This document shows positions 24,527-32,040 of a stretch of 49,478 nt of DNA, in pieces (position 1 is the first letter of the stretch; each line of letters begins with the position of its first letter). The position numbers and the translations under genes are program-made. Where the stretch lies: positions 1 through 49,478 of the forward strand of contig CAMFKP010000027.1 in assembly GCA_945957385.1 (NCBI GenBank), in the 5' to 3' direction. Under the pieces are notes generated by a model. It ran no database searches. It was not told the origin of the DNA and worked only from the letters and a program-made list of their open reading frames with translations. Origin of the DNA: an uncultured Aeromonadaceae bacterium (GTDB lineage Bacteria > Pseudomonadota > Gammaproteobacteria > Enterobacterales > Aeromonadaceae).

Positions 24527-25165
24527 TCACAAGCCGTGGTGCAGCATCTGGTTAAAGCCGTTTTCATCGGCAATGGCTGAATTACCATCGCTATCAAATA
24601 GCAAATGGCAGCTCTCGCAATAACGCAATTCCGCATAGCGTTTTCGCAGATGTGGGTACACCGTGTTGTTATACGCATCAGCTTGTTTTTCAGCAGTTTT
24701 AGAGCCTGTAACGAGGTGATAGAAGCCCCACAAAACTAATATCACAACAATGATTGGGCCAACGATTGTGAACATGTCGATTAACTTGTCTGCAAATCCA
24801 TCAACAGGTGTGGTATTAGATGACTGATTATTAATAGAGGTATAAAAAGAGAGTCCAAACTGGTAAATAAAGATCCCGCCTAAAGAAGCTACTATTCCAG
24901 CAATCGCAGCAGCGGGTAACTTCGGAGTTGCGGTTTGTGGCTCTTGATAGACATCTGCTCGTTTAGTGCGGCGTTCGCCGCTTTCAGAGTAGCTTCCTCC
25001 CATGAGGCCGACACCTAAACCAACACCCCCTGTACCAATACCAACGCCACCACCAACGCCACGAAAGCGACCCTGTTTATCCCAGCGTTCAGTTTCCTTG
25101 TAATTCATGGCAGACACAGACATAGATGGGGCTTTGCATTTGGGGCAACTACATTGTTTTTCCAT
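24527..25165 (-). CDS. Zinc-ribbon membrane protein
   Basis: A 212-aa protein starting MEKQCSCPKCKAPSMS, with a CxCPxC half-ribbon at the N-terminus and a second pair near the end (YCESCHLLF), which together could bind zinc. Between them are a Gly-rich segment (GVGGGVGIGTGGVGLGVGLMGG) and two membrane helices (about 86-108 and 130-150). It is a membrane protein with cytoplasmic metal-binding ends; function unknown. The leader promoter lies unusually far upstream (25342-25400), giving a 5' UTR of over 170 nt. Confidence 0.62.
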   Translation of the reverse strand: MEKQCSCPKCKAPSMSVSAMNYKETERWDKQGRFRGVGGGVGIGTGGVGLGVGLMGGSYSESGERRTKRADVYQEPQTATPKLPAAAIAGIVASLGGIFIYQFGLSFYTSINNQSSNTTPVDGFADKLIDMFTIVGPIIVVILVLWGFYHLVTGSKTAEKQADAYNNTVYPHLRKRYAELRYCESCHLLFDSDGNSAIADENGFNQMLHHGL

Positions 25166-25341
25166 TACGATCTCCACCACTGAACGCCCGTGGCGCGGCC
25201 TGGCAAAATTGCCGATATCATTTGCCGCTGCATTAGGTCACAGAGGCGAATAAATCCAGCGACAGTACCGAATTAATATTGGCAAATGAGAGGCAGGGTG
25301 TTATTGAATCGTCGTAGATTGCAACGGAAATTTATTTACCC

Positions 25342-25400
25342 GCCCCACGAATCGCTGGGCTTATGGTTCATATATTAGTTCTCAAATATTTTGTGGTCAA
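25342..25400 (-). promoter_or_regulatory. Leader element far upstream of the 25165 gene
   Basis: -35 TTGACC (25395-25400), 17 bp, -10 TAATAT (25372-25377). The hairpin at 25342-25360 has an A-G mismatch and a G-T pair in the inner stem. Unlike other copies no start codon follows directly; the interval 25166-25341 holds no clear gene. Confidence 0.78.
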
Positions 25401-25570
25401 CATATTAATAAATATTTTTTAATGTTCAATATATTGGCTATTAGCTGGATATACTTATAGTCTTCATGGAGATTTTCTTCCGATCTACAGTGCGTACAGT
25501 ATTGTGGGCAGGACTGGAGCTGGCATTTGGGGGAAGATGAAGTCGGCAAAATAAACGGGAAGAGCATATA

Positions 25571-25603
25571 TAAAAACAGCACCAGCATTATCTACGCTGG
25601 TGC
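25571..25603 (-). terminator. Terminator of the 26291 gene
   Basis: GCACCAGC...GCTGGTGC followed by TGTTTTTATAT on the minus strand, closely related to the terminator at 24466. Confidence 0.85.
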
Positions 25604-25640
25604 AGCTCAATTAAATTTCAGATTTAATATTATTGACTAT

Positions 25641-26291
25641 TTAAACCTTCAGAACTTTTGAGTTGATACGCTGAATAATGGCAAGGCATGCCTTGCAAGT
25701 GACTTCAGGCTGGTAGGCATTACCATCACCATCACGGGCAGTTGAATCTTCAGGCTGGCCAGCGTAGCGCTTCCCATTTTTAAGAGAAGATGTTGAACAC
25801 AAGAAATCGCCAGCACTGCGCTTGAGGCGTCCAAGTGACAAATCTTGTTTGAGGTAAATGTGATTCACAGTGGCTTTATTACGTCCGTCGCCCCATGATG
25901 TCTCTGACAAACCGGAGAGGACATCTTTGATAGCGACAGACCAGAGAACGGGCAATTTGATGGTGGCGTTCACAGCTTCGGCCTTGGCACGCCACTGGTT
26001 TCGAGTTTGGCGCTCAGCTTCGAGTTGTTTGGCCTGTTCTTCTTGATGACGTGCCTTGCGGGCCTCTTGGTCAGCCACTGTTTCGCAGACGAAAAAACCA
26101 CTTCCGTTAAGCCAAACAAACACCTCAGTTCCATCAAGCAGGGGGGTGGGGGCGGTTTTGAATTTGAAAATTTCGCCATCCAGGTTGATCAGGCCGTTTT
26201 CGACCGTAGCAGGGTGAATCCCACCCTTGTAACGATTAAACCAGAGCGGATGGATAAAATCGGACTGCATGATGATGGAATGGATGGTCAT
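25641..26291 (-). CDS. Hypothetical protein with coiled coil and C-terminal Cys cluster
   Basis: A 216-aa protein. The N-terminal region (MTIHSIIMQSDFIHPLWFN ... FVWLNGSGFFVCE) looks like a small beta domain. A charged helix follows (about 75-105, EARKARHQEEQAKQLEAERQ), and the C-terminus has FLCSTSS and VTCKACLAI, a possible CxnCx2C metal site. The ATG at 26291 follows the leader hairpin directly. No known family. Confidence 0.55.
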   Translation of the reverse strand: MTIHSIIMQSDFIHPLWFNRYKGGIHPATVENGLINLDGEIFKFKTAPTPLLDGTEVFVWLNGSGFFVCETVADQEARKARHQEEQAKQLEAERQTRNQWRAKAEAVNATIKLPVLWSVAIKDVLSGLSETSWGDGRNKATVNHIYLKQDLSLGRLKRSAGDFLCSTSSLKNGKRYAGQPEDSTARDGDGNAYQPEVTCKACLAIIQRINSKVLKV

Positions 26292-26368
26292 GGACTTTAT
26301 TCCGAATTGCCCCGCGACAGGCTGGGCTTCATGTAATATACATTAGTCTTTGCACATTGCCTTGTCAA
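26292..26368 (-). promoter_or_regulatory. Leader element (26291 gene)
   Basis: -35 TTGACA (26363-26368), 17 bp, -10 TAATGT (26340-26345). The hairpin 26309-26327 has GCCC/GGGC, an A-G mismatch and GC/GC around a five-base loop. The ribosome-binding site is weak (TTCGGAATAA). Confidence 0.85.
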
Positions 26369-26384
26369 GATAGTAGCCAAAAAT

Positions 26385-27152
26385 TCAGGCCGGCAATTTT
26401 CGCCGGAATTTACCCTTAGCTACGTACTTCATGACAGCCAGCATAGTCAGGCAATCGGCGGTAGCACGATGAGATAGATCCGGCTTATAGGCACATTGCA
26501 AAGCTGCGTTGGATAAACGCTGCCAGCGCCACTGCCCCTTTTCCTTACCTTCCTGTTGCCACCACTGGGCGTATAAACGCATTGCGCAGTGAGAACGGTG
26601 GGGAGGAAGATCTAAACCATGGCGCTGGGCGGTTTGCTGCATCAGTCGGTCATCGAATTCAGCACCATACATCACGACATCTCGATCAGCGATGATGGCG
26701 GAGATTTGAGCGTGAATCTCAGGCCATGTAGGTTGTCCGATTAAATCGGCATGGGTAATACCGCTCACTTGGGATGCGGCTGGGTGGATTTCACCTTGGC
26801 ATTGTACGAGCGAGGAAAACAGCACCAGCCCGTTCACATCAATGATGCTGATCTCAATTACCTCGGCATCATCTCCAAGGCCAGTAGTTTCTGTATCTAT
26901 AAGGACCGGATTGGTTTTGAGTATGTCGCGAGCAGTATCACGCGCTTGGCGACGCAGAAGCACAGAGGGCGGGGTTTGGGCACGGTAGGGTTCAGCTTGC
27001 TCAGGATCATAAATGCGATAGTGGAAGTGGCCTTGCCACACAGTTTTGAATTGGGCTCCATGCTTGGGCTGAAGTTTTTGCGCTTTCAACTGGGTGATGG
27101 TCAGCCAACCAGAGGCAGCGGCCTCTTCAGTGGTGAGGTGCATACGAGCCAT
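26385..27152 (-). CDS. DnaQ-like 3'-5' exonuclease (DEDDh)
   Basis: A 255-aa protein with an intact DEDDh exonuclease domain: D86 and E88 in LIDTETTGL, D167 in YGAEFDDRL, and H228/D233 in LSHRATADC. VSGITHADL matches the usual 'GIT..dL' element. An extra N-terminal domain (1-75; EEAAASGWLTITQLKAQKL) may bind DNA or a partner. Such enzymes trim 3' ends or proofread. It is the second gene after 27659, separated by a GC-rich hairpin, and shares its leader promoter. AGGG precedes the ATG. Confidence 0.88.
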   Translation of the reverse strand: MARMHLTTEEAAASGWLTITQLKAQKLQPKHGAQFKTVWQGHFHYRIYDPEQAEPYRAQTPPSVLLRRQARDTARDILKTNPVLIDTETTGLGDDAEVIEISIIDVNGLVLFSSLVQCQGEIHPAASQVSGITHADLIGQPTWPEIHAQISAIIADRDVVMYGAEFDDRLMQQTAQRHGLDLPPHRSHCAMRLYAQWWQQEGKEKGQWRWQRLSNAALQCAYKPDLSHRATADCLTMLAVMKYVAKGKFRRKLPA

Positions 27153-27171
27153 GATAAAAACCCTTTATAGA

Positions 27172-27204
27172 GGGCCACGGCATAGAGCCGTGGCCTAGGT
27201 GATC
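27172..27204 (-). promoter_or_regulatory. Intercistronic GC-rich hairpin before the exonuclease gene
   Basis: GGCCACGGC-TCTAT-GCCGTGGCC forms a perfect 9-bp stem between the zinc-ribbon gene and the exonuclease gene. Only a short, interrupted T-run follows (AAAGGGTTTTTATC), so it may attenuate transcription or protect the upstream message. Confidence 0.6.
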
Positions 27205-27218
27205 GATGGTTGATAGAT

Positions 27219-27659
27219 CTAAAAAAGTAGATCCTCTGACCATTCTTGCTCAATGGGAACCCATGGCTTGATGGCAACGTGCTTCATTTTGAAAGGTGAT
27301 TTACTGATCACCAATTCACGCAATACGCGCTTTGCTTTTACATCGAAGTGCCGAAGGACAATATCAGCATTGCGACCTTTAGGCGTCAGCGCGAAGCGCT
27401 TTTGCCGCTGGATTATGGCTGGCAATTTGTGGCGCTTGGGGGTGGGTAGTGCCGTATAGCAGCCGCCTCGTTTGCGGGATACGAAACTTAGAAGCCCATA
27501 TGTAGGGGCTTTTTGGATGCCATGCGGGCCGCCATTGTGGGCGTACCCGCAGCGCCGGCAAAAGGCGCTCTCAATCCCGCTTTTATAGTAGTAATCGACG
27601 ATGAGAGATTGATCGTCGCCGCACTTTTTGCACTTTTCGTCATACTGCACTGAACCCAT
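27219..27659 (-). CDS. Zinc-ribbon hypothetical protein
   Basis: A 146-aa protein with an N-terminal zinc ribbon, CKKCGDDQ (C10, C13) and FCRRCGYAH (C34, C37), followed by a basic region (SRKRGG, PKRHKLPAIIQRQKRF) likely to contact nucleic acid. First gene of an operon with the DEDDh exonuclease. The ATG follows CCGGAGAA of the leader element. No named family. Confidence 0.65.
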   Translation of the reverse strand: MGSVQYDEKCKKCGDDQSLIVDYYYKSGIESAFCRRCGYAHNGGPHGIQKAPTYGLLSFVSRKRGGCYTALPTPKRHKLPAIIQRQKRFALTPKGRNADIVLRHFDVKAKRVLRELVISKSPFKMKHVAIKPWVPIEQEWSEDLLF

Positions 27660-27736
27660 AACACTTCTCCGGTTTTGCCCTGTCGAACGACTGGGCTTAT
27701 GTGATATATATTATTCCTTTGCTGTGCTTTGGTCAA
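27660..27736 (-). promoter_or_regulatory. Leader element (zinc-ribbon/exonuclease operon)
   Basis: -35 TTGACC (27731-27736), 17 bp, -10 TAATAT (27708-27713). The hairpin 27677-27696 has the longest inner stem of the set, GTCG/CGAC, above an A-A mismatch and GCCC/GGGC. ACCGGAGAA precedes the ATG. Confidence 0.9.
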
Positions 27737-27773
27737 GACGCAGTGTAACGGTGATCTCAATGCTAAGTGCAAT

Positions 27774-27800
27774 AAAAGCCGCTCTGCCAAGCGGCTTTTT
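27774..27800. terminator. Bidirectional terminator
   Basis: AAAAGCCGCT-CTGCCA-AGCGGCTTTTT has A- and T-runs on both sides; it insulates the two leader-driven units. Confidence 0.85.
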
Positions 27801-27816
27801 TATGGGCGTTTGTTTA

Positions 27817-27843
27817 ATTAAAAAGCCCCGCTAGGCGGGGCTA
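27817..27843 (-). terminator. Terminator of the 28174 gene
   Basis: Minus-strand AGCCCCGCCTAGCGGGGCT followed by TTTTAATT. Confidence 0.9.
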
Positions 27844-27910
27844 CTGGTGCTGTTTGAGTCAATCAGATCGGATAGCCGCCCAACATGAGAGCAGGGCGGC
27901 TGATGAATGA

Positions 27911-28174
27911 TTAATGAGAGAGGAAGCCCTGGGCTTCCTGCCTAGCTGCAAGCAAGTGCCTCTCTTTTTTATTGATCTGTGAACGGGAAAGCTCACCGTC
28001 ACAGCAGAGGTTTTCTGGCGACAAATCGCAGTTGATCATGGCAATAACTCGTTTTGCTACGGATTGATCGTTCAAGTCTTTGCGGAGAATTTTTGATTTG
28101 GAAAAGATGTTTTTTCGTTCCAGATATAAATCGAGTTCTGTTTTCACTGTCTTTGCGGTGTTGATCGCCATCAT
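27911..28174 (-). CDS. Small hypothetical protein
   Basis: An 87-aa charged, helical protein (MMAINTAKTVKTELDLYLERKN ... NKKERHLLAARQEAQGFLSH). ATG at 28174 is chosen over the TTG at 28180 because GAGG lies six bases upstream. Two adjacent Cys (NLCCDG) are present. A single-gene unit between a leader and its own terminator. No family recognised. Confidence 0.55.
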   Translation of the reverse strand: MMAINTAKTVKTELDLYLERKNIFSKSKILRKDLNDQSVAKRVIAMINCDLSPENLCCDGELSRSQINKKERHLLAARQEAQGFLSH

Positions 28175-28251
28175 GTGCAACCTCGGTTTGCCCTGCCGAA
28201 TTAGCTGGACTTCTTGTATTCTATATTGGTCTTTTTTGCCTATTTAGTCAA
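28175..28251 (-). promoter_or_regulatory. Leader element (28174 gene)
   Basis: -35 TTGACT (28246-28251), 17 bp, -10 CAATAT (28223-28228). The hairpin 28190-28210 begins GTCC, so the base stem keeps pairing through a G-T pair with GGGC; A-A mismatch, GC/GC inner stem. Confidence 0.88.
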
Positions 28252-28272
28252 TGCTTTAGCGGTAAATTCCAA

Positions 28273-28297
28273 TAAAAAACCCGCAGCGAATGCGGGC
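28273..28297 (-). terminator. Terminator of the 28884 gene
   Basis: Minus-strand CCCGCATTCGCTGCGGG followed by TTTTTTATT. Confidence 0.9.
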
Positions 28298-28311
28298 TTA
28301 TTGAGCTTGGG

Positions 28312-28884
28312 CTATGTTCCTTGGTGGAAAAGTAGATAGGCCACGTTTTCTTTGGCCGCCTTCAGGATAATGTCGGCCAGTTTTTCGGGAATCGCTTCGG
28401 CGATGTCATCTTCGATAATGTAGCGGTTGTCTTTCTCAACCACGATGACGGACAGATTCAACAGATATTCCCACACGCCGGAATTCCCGTTGTCACGATG
28501 TAGCATTTGAGCGTGCTGCTCAATCCAGCCCCATTCTGGCAATTGGTCTGGCGTGTCGTATGAAAAGTAATTACTCATATCGAAATGCTGAACAAGCGAC
28601 TTATTGGTGTCAGTCATCCAGCCAAGGCAGGCTTTTGCGAGCATCTTGTCAGTATCACGGAGGGCTCGATCAAGGTCTGGGTATTGCTGGCCAAAGATGA
28701 TTACACGGCCTGTTTTGGCGTACAGCCCGAACACGCAGCCGATTTGGTCTTGGCGAAAATGGGCAGTCAGTTGAAATTCCAGATCGTGTTCGAGTCTGAC
28801 AGTTGCCACAATGGAGCTGTCGGTCACATCGACCTGATCGAATCGGATTGTGCTTTTTTGGCACACTTCAATTGCACTTAACAT
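28312..28884 (-). CDS. Hypothetical protein
   Basis: A 190-aa acidic protein without membrane segments. The first half is beta-rich (IVATVRLEHDLEFQLTAHF), the second mixed (NLSVIVVEKDNRYIIEDD). A 'WGWIEQHAQML' segment lies near the middle. Monocistronic, with its own leader and terminator; no family recognised. The ATG follows CCGGAGAACTCCG. Confidence 0.55.
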   Translation of the reverse strand: MLSAIEVCQKSTIRFDQVDVTDSSIVATVRLEHDLEFQLTAHFRQDQIGCVFGLYAKTGRVIIFGQQYPDLDRALRDTDKMLAKACLGWMTDTNKSLVQHFDMSNYFSYDTPDQLPEWGWIEQHAQMLHRDNGNSGVWEYLLNLSVIVVEKDNRYIIEDDIAEAIPEKLADIILKAAKENVAYLLFHQGT

Positions 28885-28963
28885 CGGAGTTCTCCGGTTG
28901 CGCCCCGCAGGAATAGCTGGGCTTATGTGCTTTATATTAGCCTTATACTGCTTGTTTTGTCAA
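28885..28963 (-). promoter_or_regulatory. Leader element (28884 gene)
   Basis: -35 TTGACA (28958-28963), 18 bp, -10 TAATAT (28934-28939). The hairpin 28902-28922 has an A-G mismatch with GC/GC inner stem. ACCGGAGAA serves as ribosome-binding site. Confidence 0.88.
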
Positions 28964-28985
28964 TATTTTCGCAGTTACCTCCAAT

Positions 28986-29010
28986 GAAAAACCCCGCTTA
29001 GCGGGGCTTT
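28986..29010 (-). terminator. Terminator of the 29453 gene
   Basis: Minus-strand AGCCCCGCTAAGCGGGGTTTTTC. Confidence 0.9.
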
Positions 29011-29024
29011 GTGGCGACATAAAG

Positions 29025-29453
29025 CTATACGGGGATAGGTTCAGCGCTGGGGCAAGTATATAGCTCAATTTTGGCTTTACTGGCGATCTCATGAGCCTGT
29101 TCGACAGTAATCTGTGCGCCAAGTTCTGCGCTCAGAAATAGGCCGCCCAATTGAAGTTTTACAGCTTGATAATCGCGGTCCGTTGTCGTGACTCGGGAAA
29201 TGCGGATGTCCGCGATAGATTGAGCTGTTTTGTTTTCTGGATTATCTAAGATCATCCAGTCATGAGGCTCAACTTTGTACTTAGCTTGGTGGCCTTGAGC
29301 AAGCCATTGTGCATATTTTAAGTGGCGATCACTGGTTAAATCACACTGAAAAGGTACGCCATCAATCGTCACAACAATTACATCGAAACTACGAGTACCT
29401 TTTTTTCGATGCTCAATCGCTACTGACTGGACGTTGGTAATAGGTTTTTTCAT
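29025..29453 (-). CDS. Hypothetical protein
   Basis: A 142-aa protein (MKKPITNVQSVAIEHRKKG ...) with an N-terminal beta-strand pair (FDVIVVTIDGVPFQCDL) and a later helix (TVEQAHEIASKAKIEL). No signal peptide, membrane helix or known motif. Monocistronic, with its own terminator. The leader here keeps the hairpin and CCGGAG site but has a weak promoter. Confidence 0.52.
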   Translation of the reverse strand: MKKPITNVQSVAIEHRKKGTRSFDVIVVTIDGVPFQCDLTSDRHLKYAQWLAQGHQAKYKVEPHDWMILDNPENKTAQSIADIRISRVTTTDRDYQAVKLQLGGLFLSAELGAQITVEQAHEIASKAKIELYTCPSAEPIPV

Positions 29454-29530
29454 CGGTAATAGCTCCGGTTGCTTGCCCTAGTGCGTTTTGCAGTCGGGCT
29501 TATTAGGTTTATTTGGTCGGTTAATTGCAA
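29454..29530 (-). promoter_or_regulatory. Divergent leader element (29453 gene)
   Basis: The hairpin 29475-29499 keeps GCCC/GGGC, but the inner stem is TGC/GCA across a 3x3 internal loop. TTGCAA (29525-29530) and TAATAA (29500-29505) are 19 bp apart and the -10 abuts the hairpin, so the promoter is less certain. ACCGGAG is present. Confidence 0.6.
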
Positions 29531-29537
29531 AAGTTAG

Positions 29538-29819
29538 CTATTTTTGCAGATATGGGGCGTAGATGATTAAGCCCTTCACGATAGGCATAGCAGCTAAAAT
29601 CATTGTTGCTACAGTCAGAGCCATTTTAGACATCTTAAATTCTTTTTTCCCGATTTCACCAATATGCCCGCAAAAAACTATAAGTAGGAATGCTAGGCCG
29701 AAATACATAAACGAAGCAAGCTTATAGCCCATAGGATCGCCAAAAACCGGCACGAGAACGGTTTCAGGACTAGCGATAGTTAGAATAAGGGAGAGGCCAT
29801 AGAAAACATAAATAAACAT
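29538..29819 (-). CDS. Small three-helix membrane protein
   Basis: A 93-aa hydrophobic protein with three predicted membrane helices (about 2-18, 31-50, 64-86). No catalytic motif. It follows the ParB-like gene and has a leader hairpin but no clear separate promoter, so it may be read from both. Function unknown. Confidence 0.55.
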   Translation of the reverse strand: MFIYVFYGLSLILTIASPETVLVPVFGDPMGYKLASFMYFGLAFLLIVFCGHIGEIGKKEFKMSKMALTVATMILAAMPIVKGLIIYAPYLQK

Positions 29820-29860
29820 CGGGATTTTTCCGGTTGCGCCCAGCGGAGCAGGGCTATTTC
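29820..29860 (-). promoter_or_regulatory. Leader hairpin without clear promoter (29819 gene)
   Basis: The hairpin 29838-29854 is compact: GCCC/GGGC, a T-T mismatch, GC/GC and a three-base loop. CAACCGGAAAAA follows. No convincing -35/-10 is seen upstream. Confidence 0.65.
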
Positions 29861-29913
29861 ATATGGAAAGGTACACCCACCCGCCATGTTAGCGGGTGAG
29901 TGTTGTGCTGGGT

Positions 29914-30870
29914 TTATTCAGCCTGTGTTTGGGCTTGAGTTTCGCCGCCAGCAACCAGCGCAGCTTCTTTCTCTTGCGCTTGCTTGATCACCGCCATTGC
30001 TTCCTCAATCACCTTGCGGGTTTCTTCACTCAGCGAGGCATAAGCAGGGTCTTTTGTGACAACGCCAATTGCACTATGCAGGTTAGAGGCCGATTTTTTC
30101 ACGGCCTGCGTAATTAAGCGGCCTGGGGTGAACTTCACGCTTGGCTTTTGACCCGCTTTCTTAGAACGCTCAATGGTGTCAGTGAGGACATCGAGCGCCT
30201 TGCTGCCGTGCTCTTTGATCACTTCAATGATGTGAGACACGGAAAAGTGCTCAATCATGGCCTGAATTGCTGGTGATGCGCCGGCATAGAGCAGAAGGTT
30301 TTCAACGTACTGTGCGCTGCTAATCTGCAAGCGAGCGGCAATCTCTTTTGGCTCCAAACCGTAGCGCATCATGCGCTTGCAAACAGCGGCCACTTCGTGA
30401 GGGCGCAACGGATCACCGTTATTGCCGACAACCAGTTCAGCAGTCAGGTCGAGGATGCTAGTGCCCACTGGGCGGATTACCACGGGCACATGCTCGATAA
30501 TTGGCAGACCGGCCTCAGCAAGCTCCTTATTGGCCAGCTTCACAGCCTCGCCACGACGGTAGCCAGAGAAAATGCGCAACTGTTTAACGCCATTAATCTC
30601 GATGATGATGCCGCCAAGTGGTTTTTCAGGGTTAAAACCCTCCGACTTCATTGCATCAGCAAGAGCGCGAACACGGTCATCGTAGGCTTGGTCGCGGGTG
30701 CGAGAGTTAAACCCTTCCAGAAATTCGAGTTTATCTGGGTGGATCTTCCACAGATCTGAGCTGGATGCGCCCAGCTCTTTCATTAGATTTTTTACACCGC
30801 CGACTACGGCGATTTGATCGCCGTCAAATTGGGCAATGTCTTGGAACGTCATTTGTGTTTTATGTTGCAT
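29914..30870 (-). CDS. ParB-like nuclease-domain / partition-like protein (second ParB homologue)
   Basis: A 318-aa protein with a ParB N-terminal fold: FSGYRRGEAVKLA (about residues 115-127) replaces the GERRxRA motif of true ParB, and TAELVVGNNGDPLRPHEVA corresponds to the ENxqR region. A helix-turn-helix-like segment follows (EPKEIAARLQISSAQYVENL), then a long helical, Glu/Gln-rich tail. No ParA partner lies alongside and no parS-like sites are near, so it is unlikely to be the partition ParB. ParB-like proteins are common in plasmid leading regions. It is driven by a strong leader promoter. Confidence 0.72.
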   Translation of the reverse strand: MQHKTQMTFQDIAQFDGDQIAVVGGVKNLMKELGASSSDLWKIHPDKLEFLEGFNSRTRDQAYDDRVRALADAMKSEGFNPEKPLGGIIIEINGVKQLRIFSGYRRGEAVKLANKELAEAGLPIIEHVPVVIRPVGTSILDLTAELVVGNNGDPLRPHEVAAVCKRMMRYGLEPKEIAARLQISSAQYVENLLLYAGASPAIQAMIEHFSVSHIIEVIKEHGSKALDVLTDTIERSKKAGQKPSVKFTPGRLITQAVKKSASNLHSAIGVVTKDPAYASLSEETRKVIEEAMAVIKQAQEKEAALVAGGETQAQTQAE

Positions 30871-30953
30871 TTTAGACTACCTCAAGGATTGCCCTGTCGG
30901 GATTAACTGGGCTTCATGTGATCTATATTGATCCATTCCGCGCGCCGTGTCAA
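30871..30953 (-). promoter_or_regulatory. Leader element (ParB-like gene)
   Basis: -35 TTGACA (30948-30953), 17 bp, -10 CAATAT (30925-30930). The hairpin 30891-30912 has GCCC/GGGC, an A-A mismatch and a GT/AC inner stem, a compensatory change from GC/GC. The ribosome-binding site is GAGG rather than CCGGAG. Confidence 0.88.
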
Positions 30954-30977
30954 CCACTTTACCACTAAAAATTGTTT

Positions 30978-31352
30978 TTATTTAGAGATATACCAGACAC
31001 GATATCCGACTTGATGGGATGTACCATGGCCACCAAGGGCTACTGTCTCGGTGATGGTTTCAATATTAATGACCTTGGGCTTGTTTTTGGATGCCCATTC
31101 ATTGATATTGCGCAAAGCTTTAAGCTTTGATTCATTTGATGAGCTATCCAATTGAAAGTCCATGTACAAGATCCGGCGTGAATCGCGTAGGTCTTTTGAA
31201 GGTGGCAACGGGTTTAATTCATCTGTTGGTTCATGGATTGGGTGTGCCATTGCGGGTTGGGAGCCGAACATAGCCATTAGGCCAATAGAATAGGCTGATA
31301 AGATCGCGAACAGCGCAAAAACCCGAAAAGTTATTTTTAGTTCTTTATCCAT
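30978..31352 (-). CDS. Hypothetical exported or membrane-anchored protein
   Basis: A 124-aa protein with one hydrophobic N-terminal segment (about 8-30, ending near AMA-HP), likely a signal peptide. The mature part has an ILYMDFQLDSSSNESKLKAL stretch and ends VGYRVWYISK. ATG at 31352 lies ten bases after AGAGG; the ATG at 31361 is too close to it. It lacks the standard leader. No family recognised. Confidence 0.55.
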   Translation of the reverse strand: MDKELKITFRVFALFAILSAYSIGLMAMFGSQPAMAHPIHEPTDELNPLPPSKDLRDSRRILYMDFQLDSSSNESKLKALRNINEWASKNKPKVINIETITETVALGGHGTSHQVGYRVWYISK

Positions 31353-31587
31353 GTATCGCATACCTCTTTGTAAATTGATTTGGCTGGTGAAAATTTTAGG
31401 GTAGGGCACGCACTTGAGCATGCCCTTTTCTTGTTAATGGATCATTGCAAACAGGTCGTAGAGATAGTATTGGACGGTCATGCCAACAAGGGAATTTATG
31501 GGCAAGCTGTTGGTTGTAACCACTTCACCGCTGGCATGATCTGTTATGTCTATGTTTGGATTGGCTCTATTTATAATTTATTAAAGA
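31353..31587. other. Non-coding gap with plus-strand terminator-like hairpin
   Basis: GGGCACGC-ACTTGA-GCATGCCC (31404-31425) is followed on the plus strand by TTTTCTTGTT. On the minus strand it lies in the 5' region of the 31352 gene. No gene over 20 codons with a ribosome-binding site is seen here. Confidence 0.45.
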
Positions 31588-31980
31588 TTATCCACTGTGT
31601 GGCAACATACACAATATTTCATCGAGGTTATCGTTAGCTGCTTTTAAATATTCAATCTCTGATTGAAGGCGTGCATGGATAGCCAGTAAAGCAGATTCCA
31701 CCGAGTAATAAACGGCGTCGTGACCAGCATCCCATAGGTCTTCATTTCTAGTGCCAGCTTTTACTTTTAGCATGGCATGATACTGTCCCGCTTCAGGCTC
31801 GCAAACGATGATGTTGTTTTTATGCACCCACGCATAGTGAAGTTCTGATCCCAAGGGTGGCATTTTAATTTCCCAGTCATCCCCGAGTTTCTTTTGCAAC
31901 TTTTGGGCGCGGGCATAAATATCTTTTGTTCGTTCGGACTGGTGGACTTCTGGTTTTTGGGTAGTGGTGTTTACTGACAT
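31588..31980 (-). CDS. Hypothetical protein
   Basis: A 130-aa protein starting MSVNTTTQKPEVHQSERTK at 31980, eight bases after GGAG. It has a WEIKMPPLGSELHYAWVHKNNIIVCEPE beta segment and a C-terminal helix (ESALLAIHARLQSEIEYLKAAND). It follows the second methyltransferase gene after a strong hairpin and may be co-transcribed with it. No family recognised. Confidence 0.52.
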   Translation of the reverse strand: MSVNTTTQKPEVHQSERTKDIYARAQKLQKKLGDDWEIKMPPLGSELHYAWVHKNNIIVCEPEAGQYHAMLKVKAGTRNEDLWDAGHDAVYYSVESALLAIHARLQSEIEYLKAANDNLDEILCMLPHSG

Positions 31981-31995
31981 TCCGGTACTCCTATT

Positions 31996-32032
31996 CACCA
32001 AGACTGCGATTTACAGTCTTGGTGTTTTATTT
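31996..32032 (+). terminator. Strong hairpin between methyltransferase and 31980 genes, plus-strand terminator-like
   Basis: CACCAAGACTG...CAGTCTTGGTG is a perfect 11-bp stem followed on the plus strand by TTTTATTTATTT. No plus-strand gene reaches it, so it may end antisense transcription; on the minus strand it lies just ahead of the GGAG of the 31980 gene. Confidence 0.55.
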
Positions 32033-32040
32033 ATTTGGGA

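Noticed and set aside
25397-25588. Minus-strand frame with CQLQSCPQYCTHC, zinc-finger-like
   Set aside because: It lies between a terminator and the next promoter, has no leader or ribosome-binding site, and runs into the -35 box of the next unit. Could be a decayed gene; not called.
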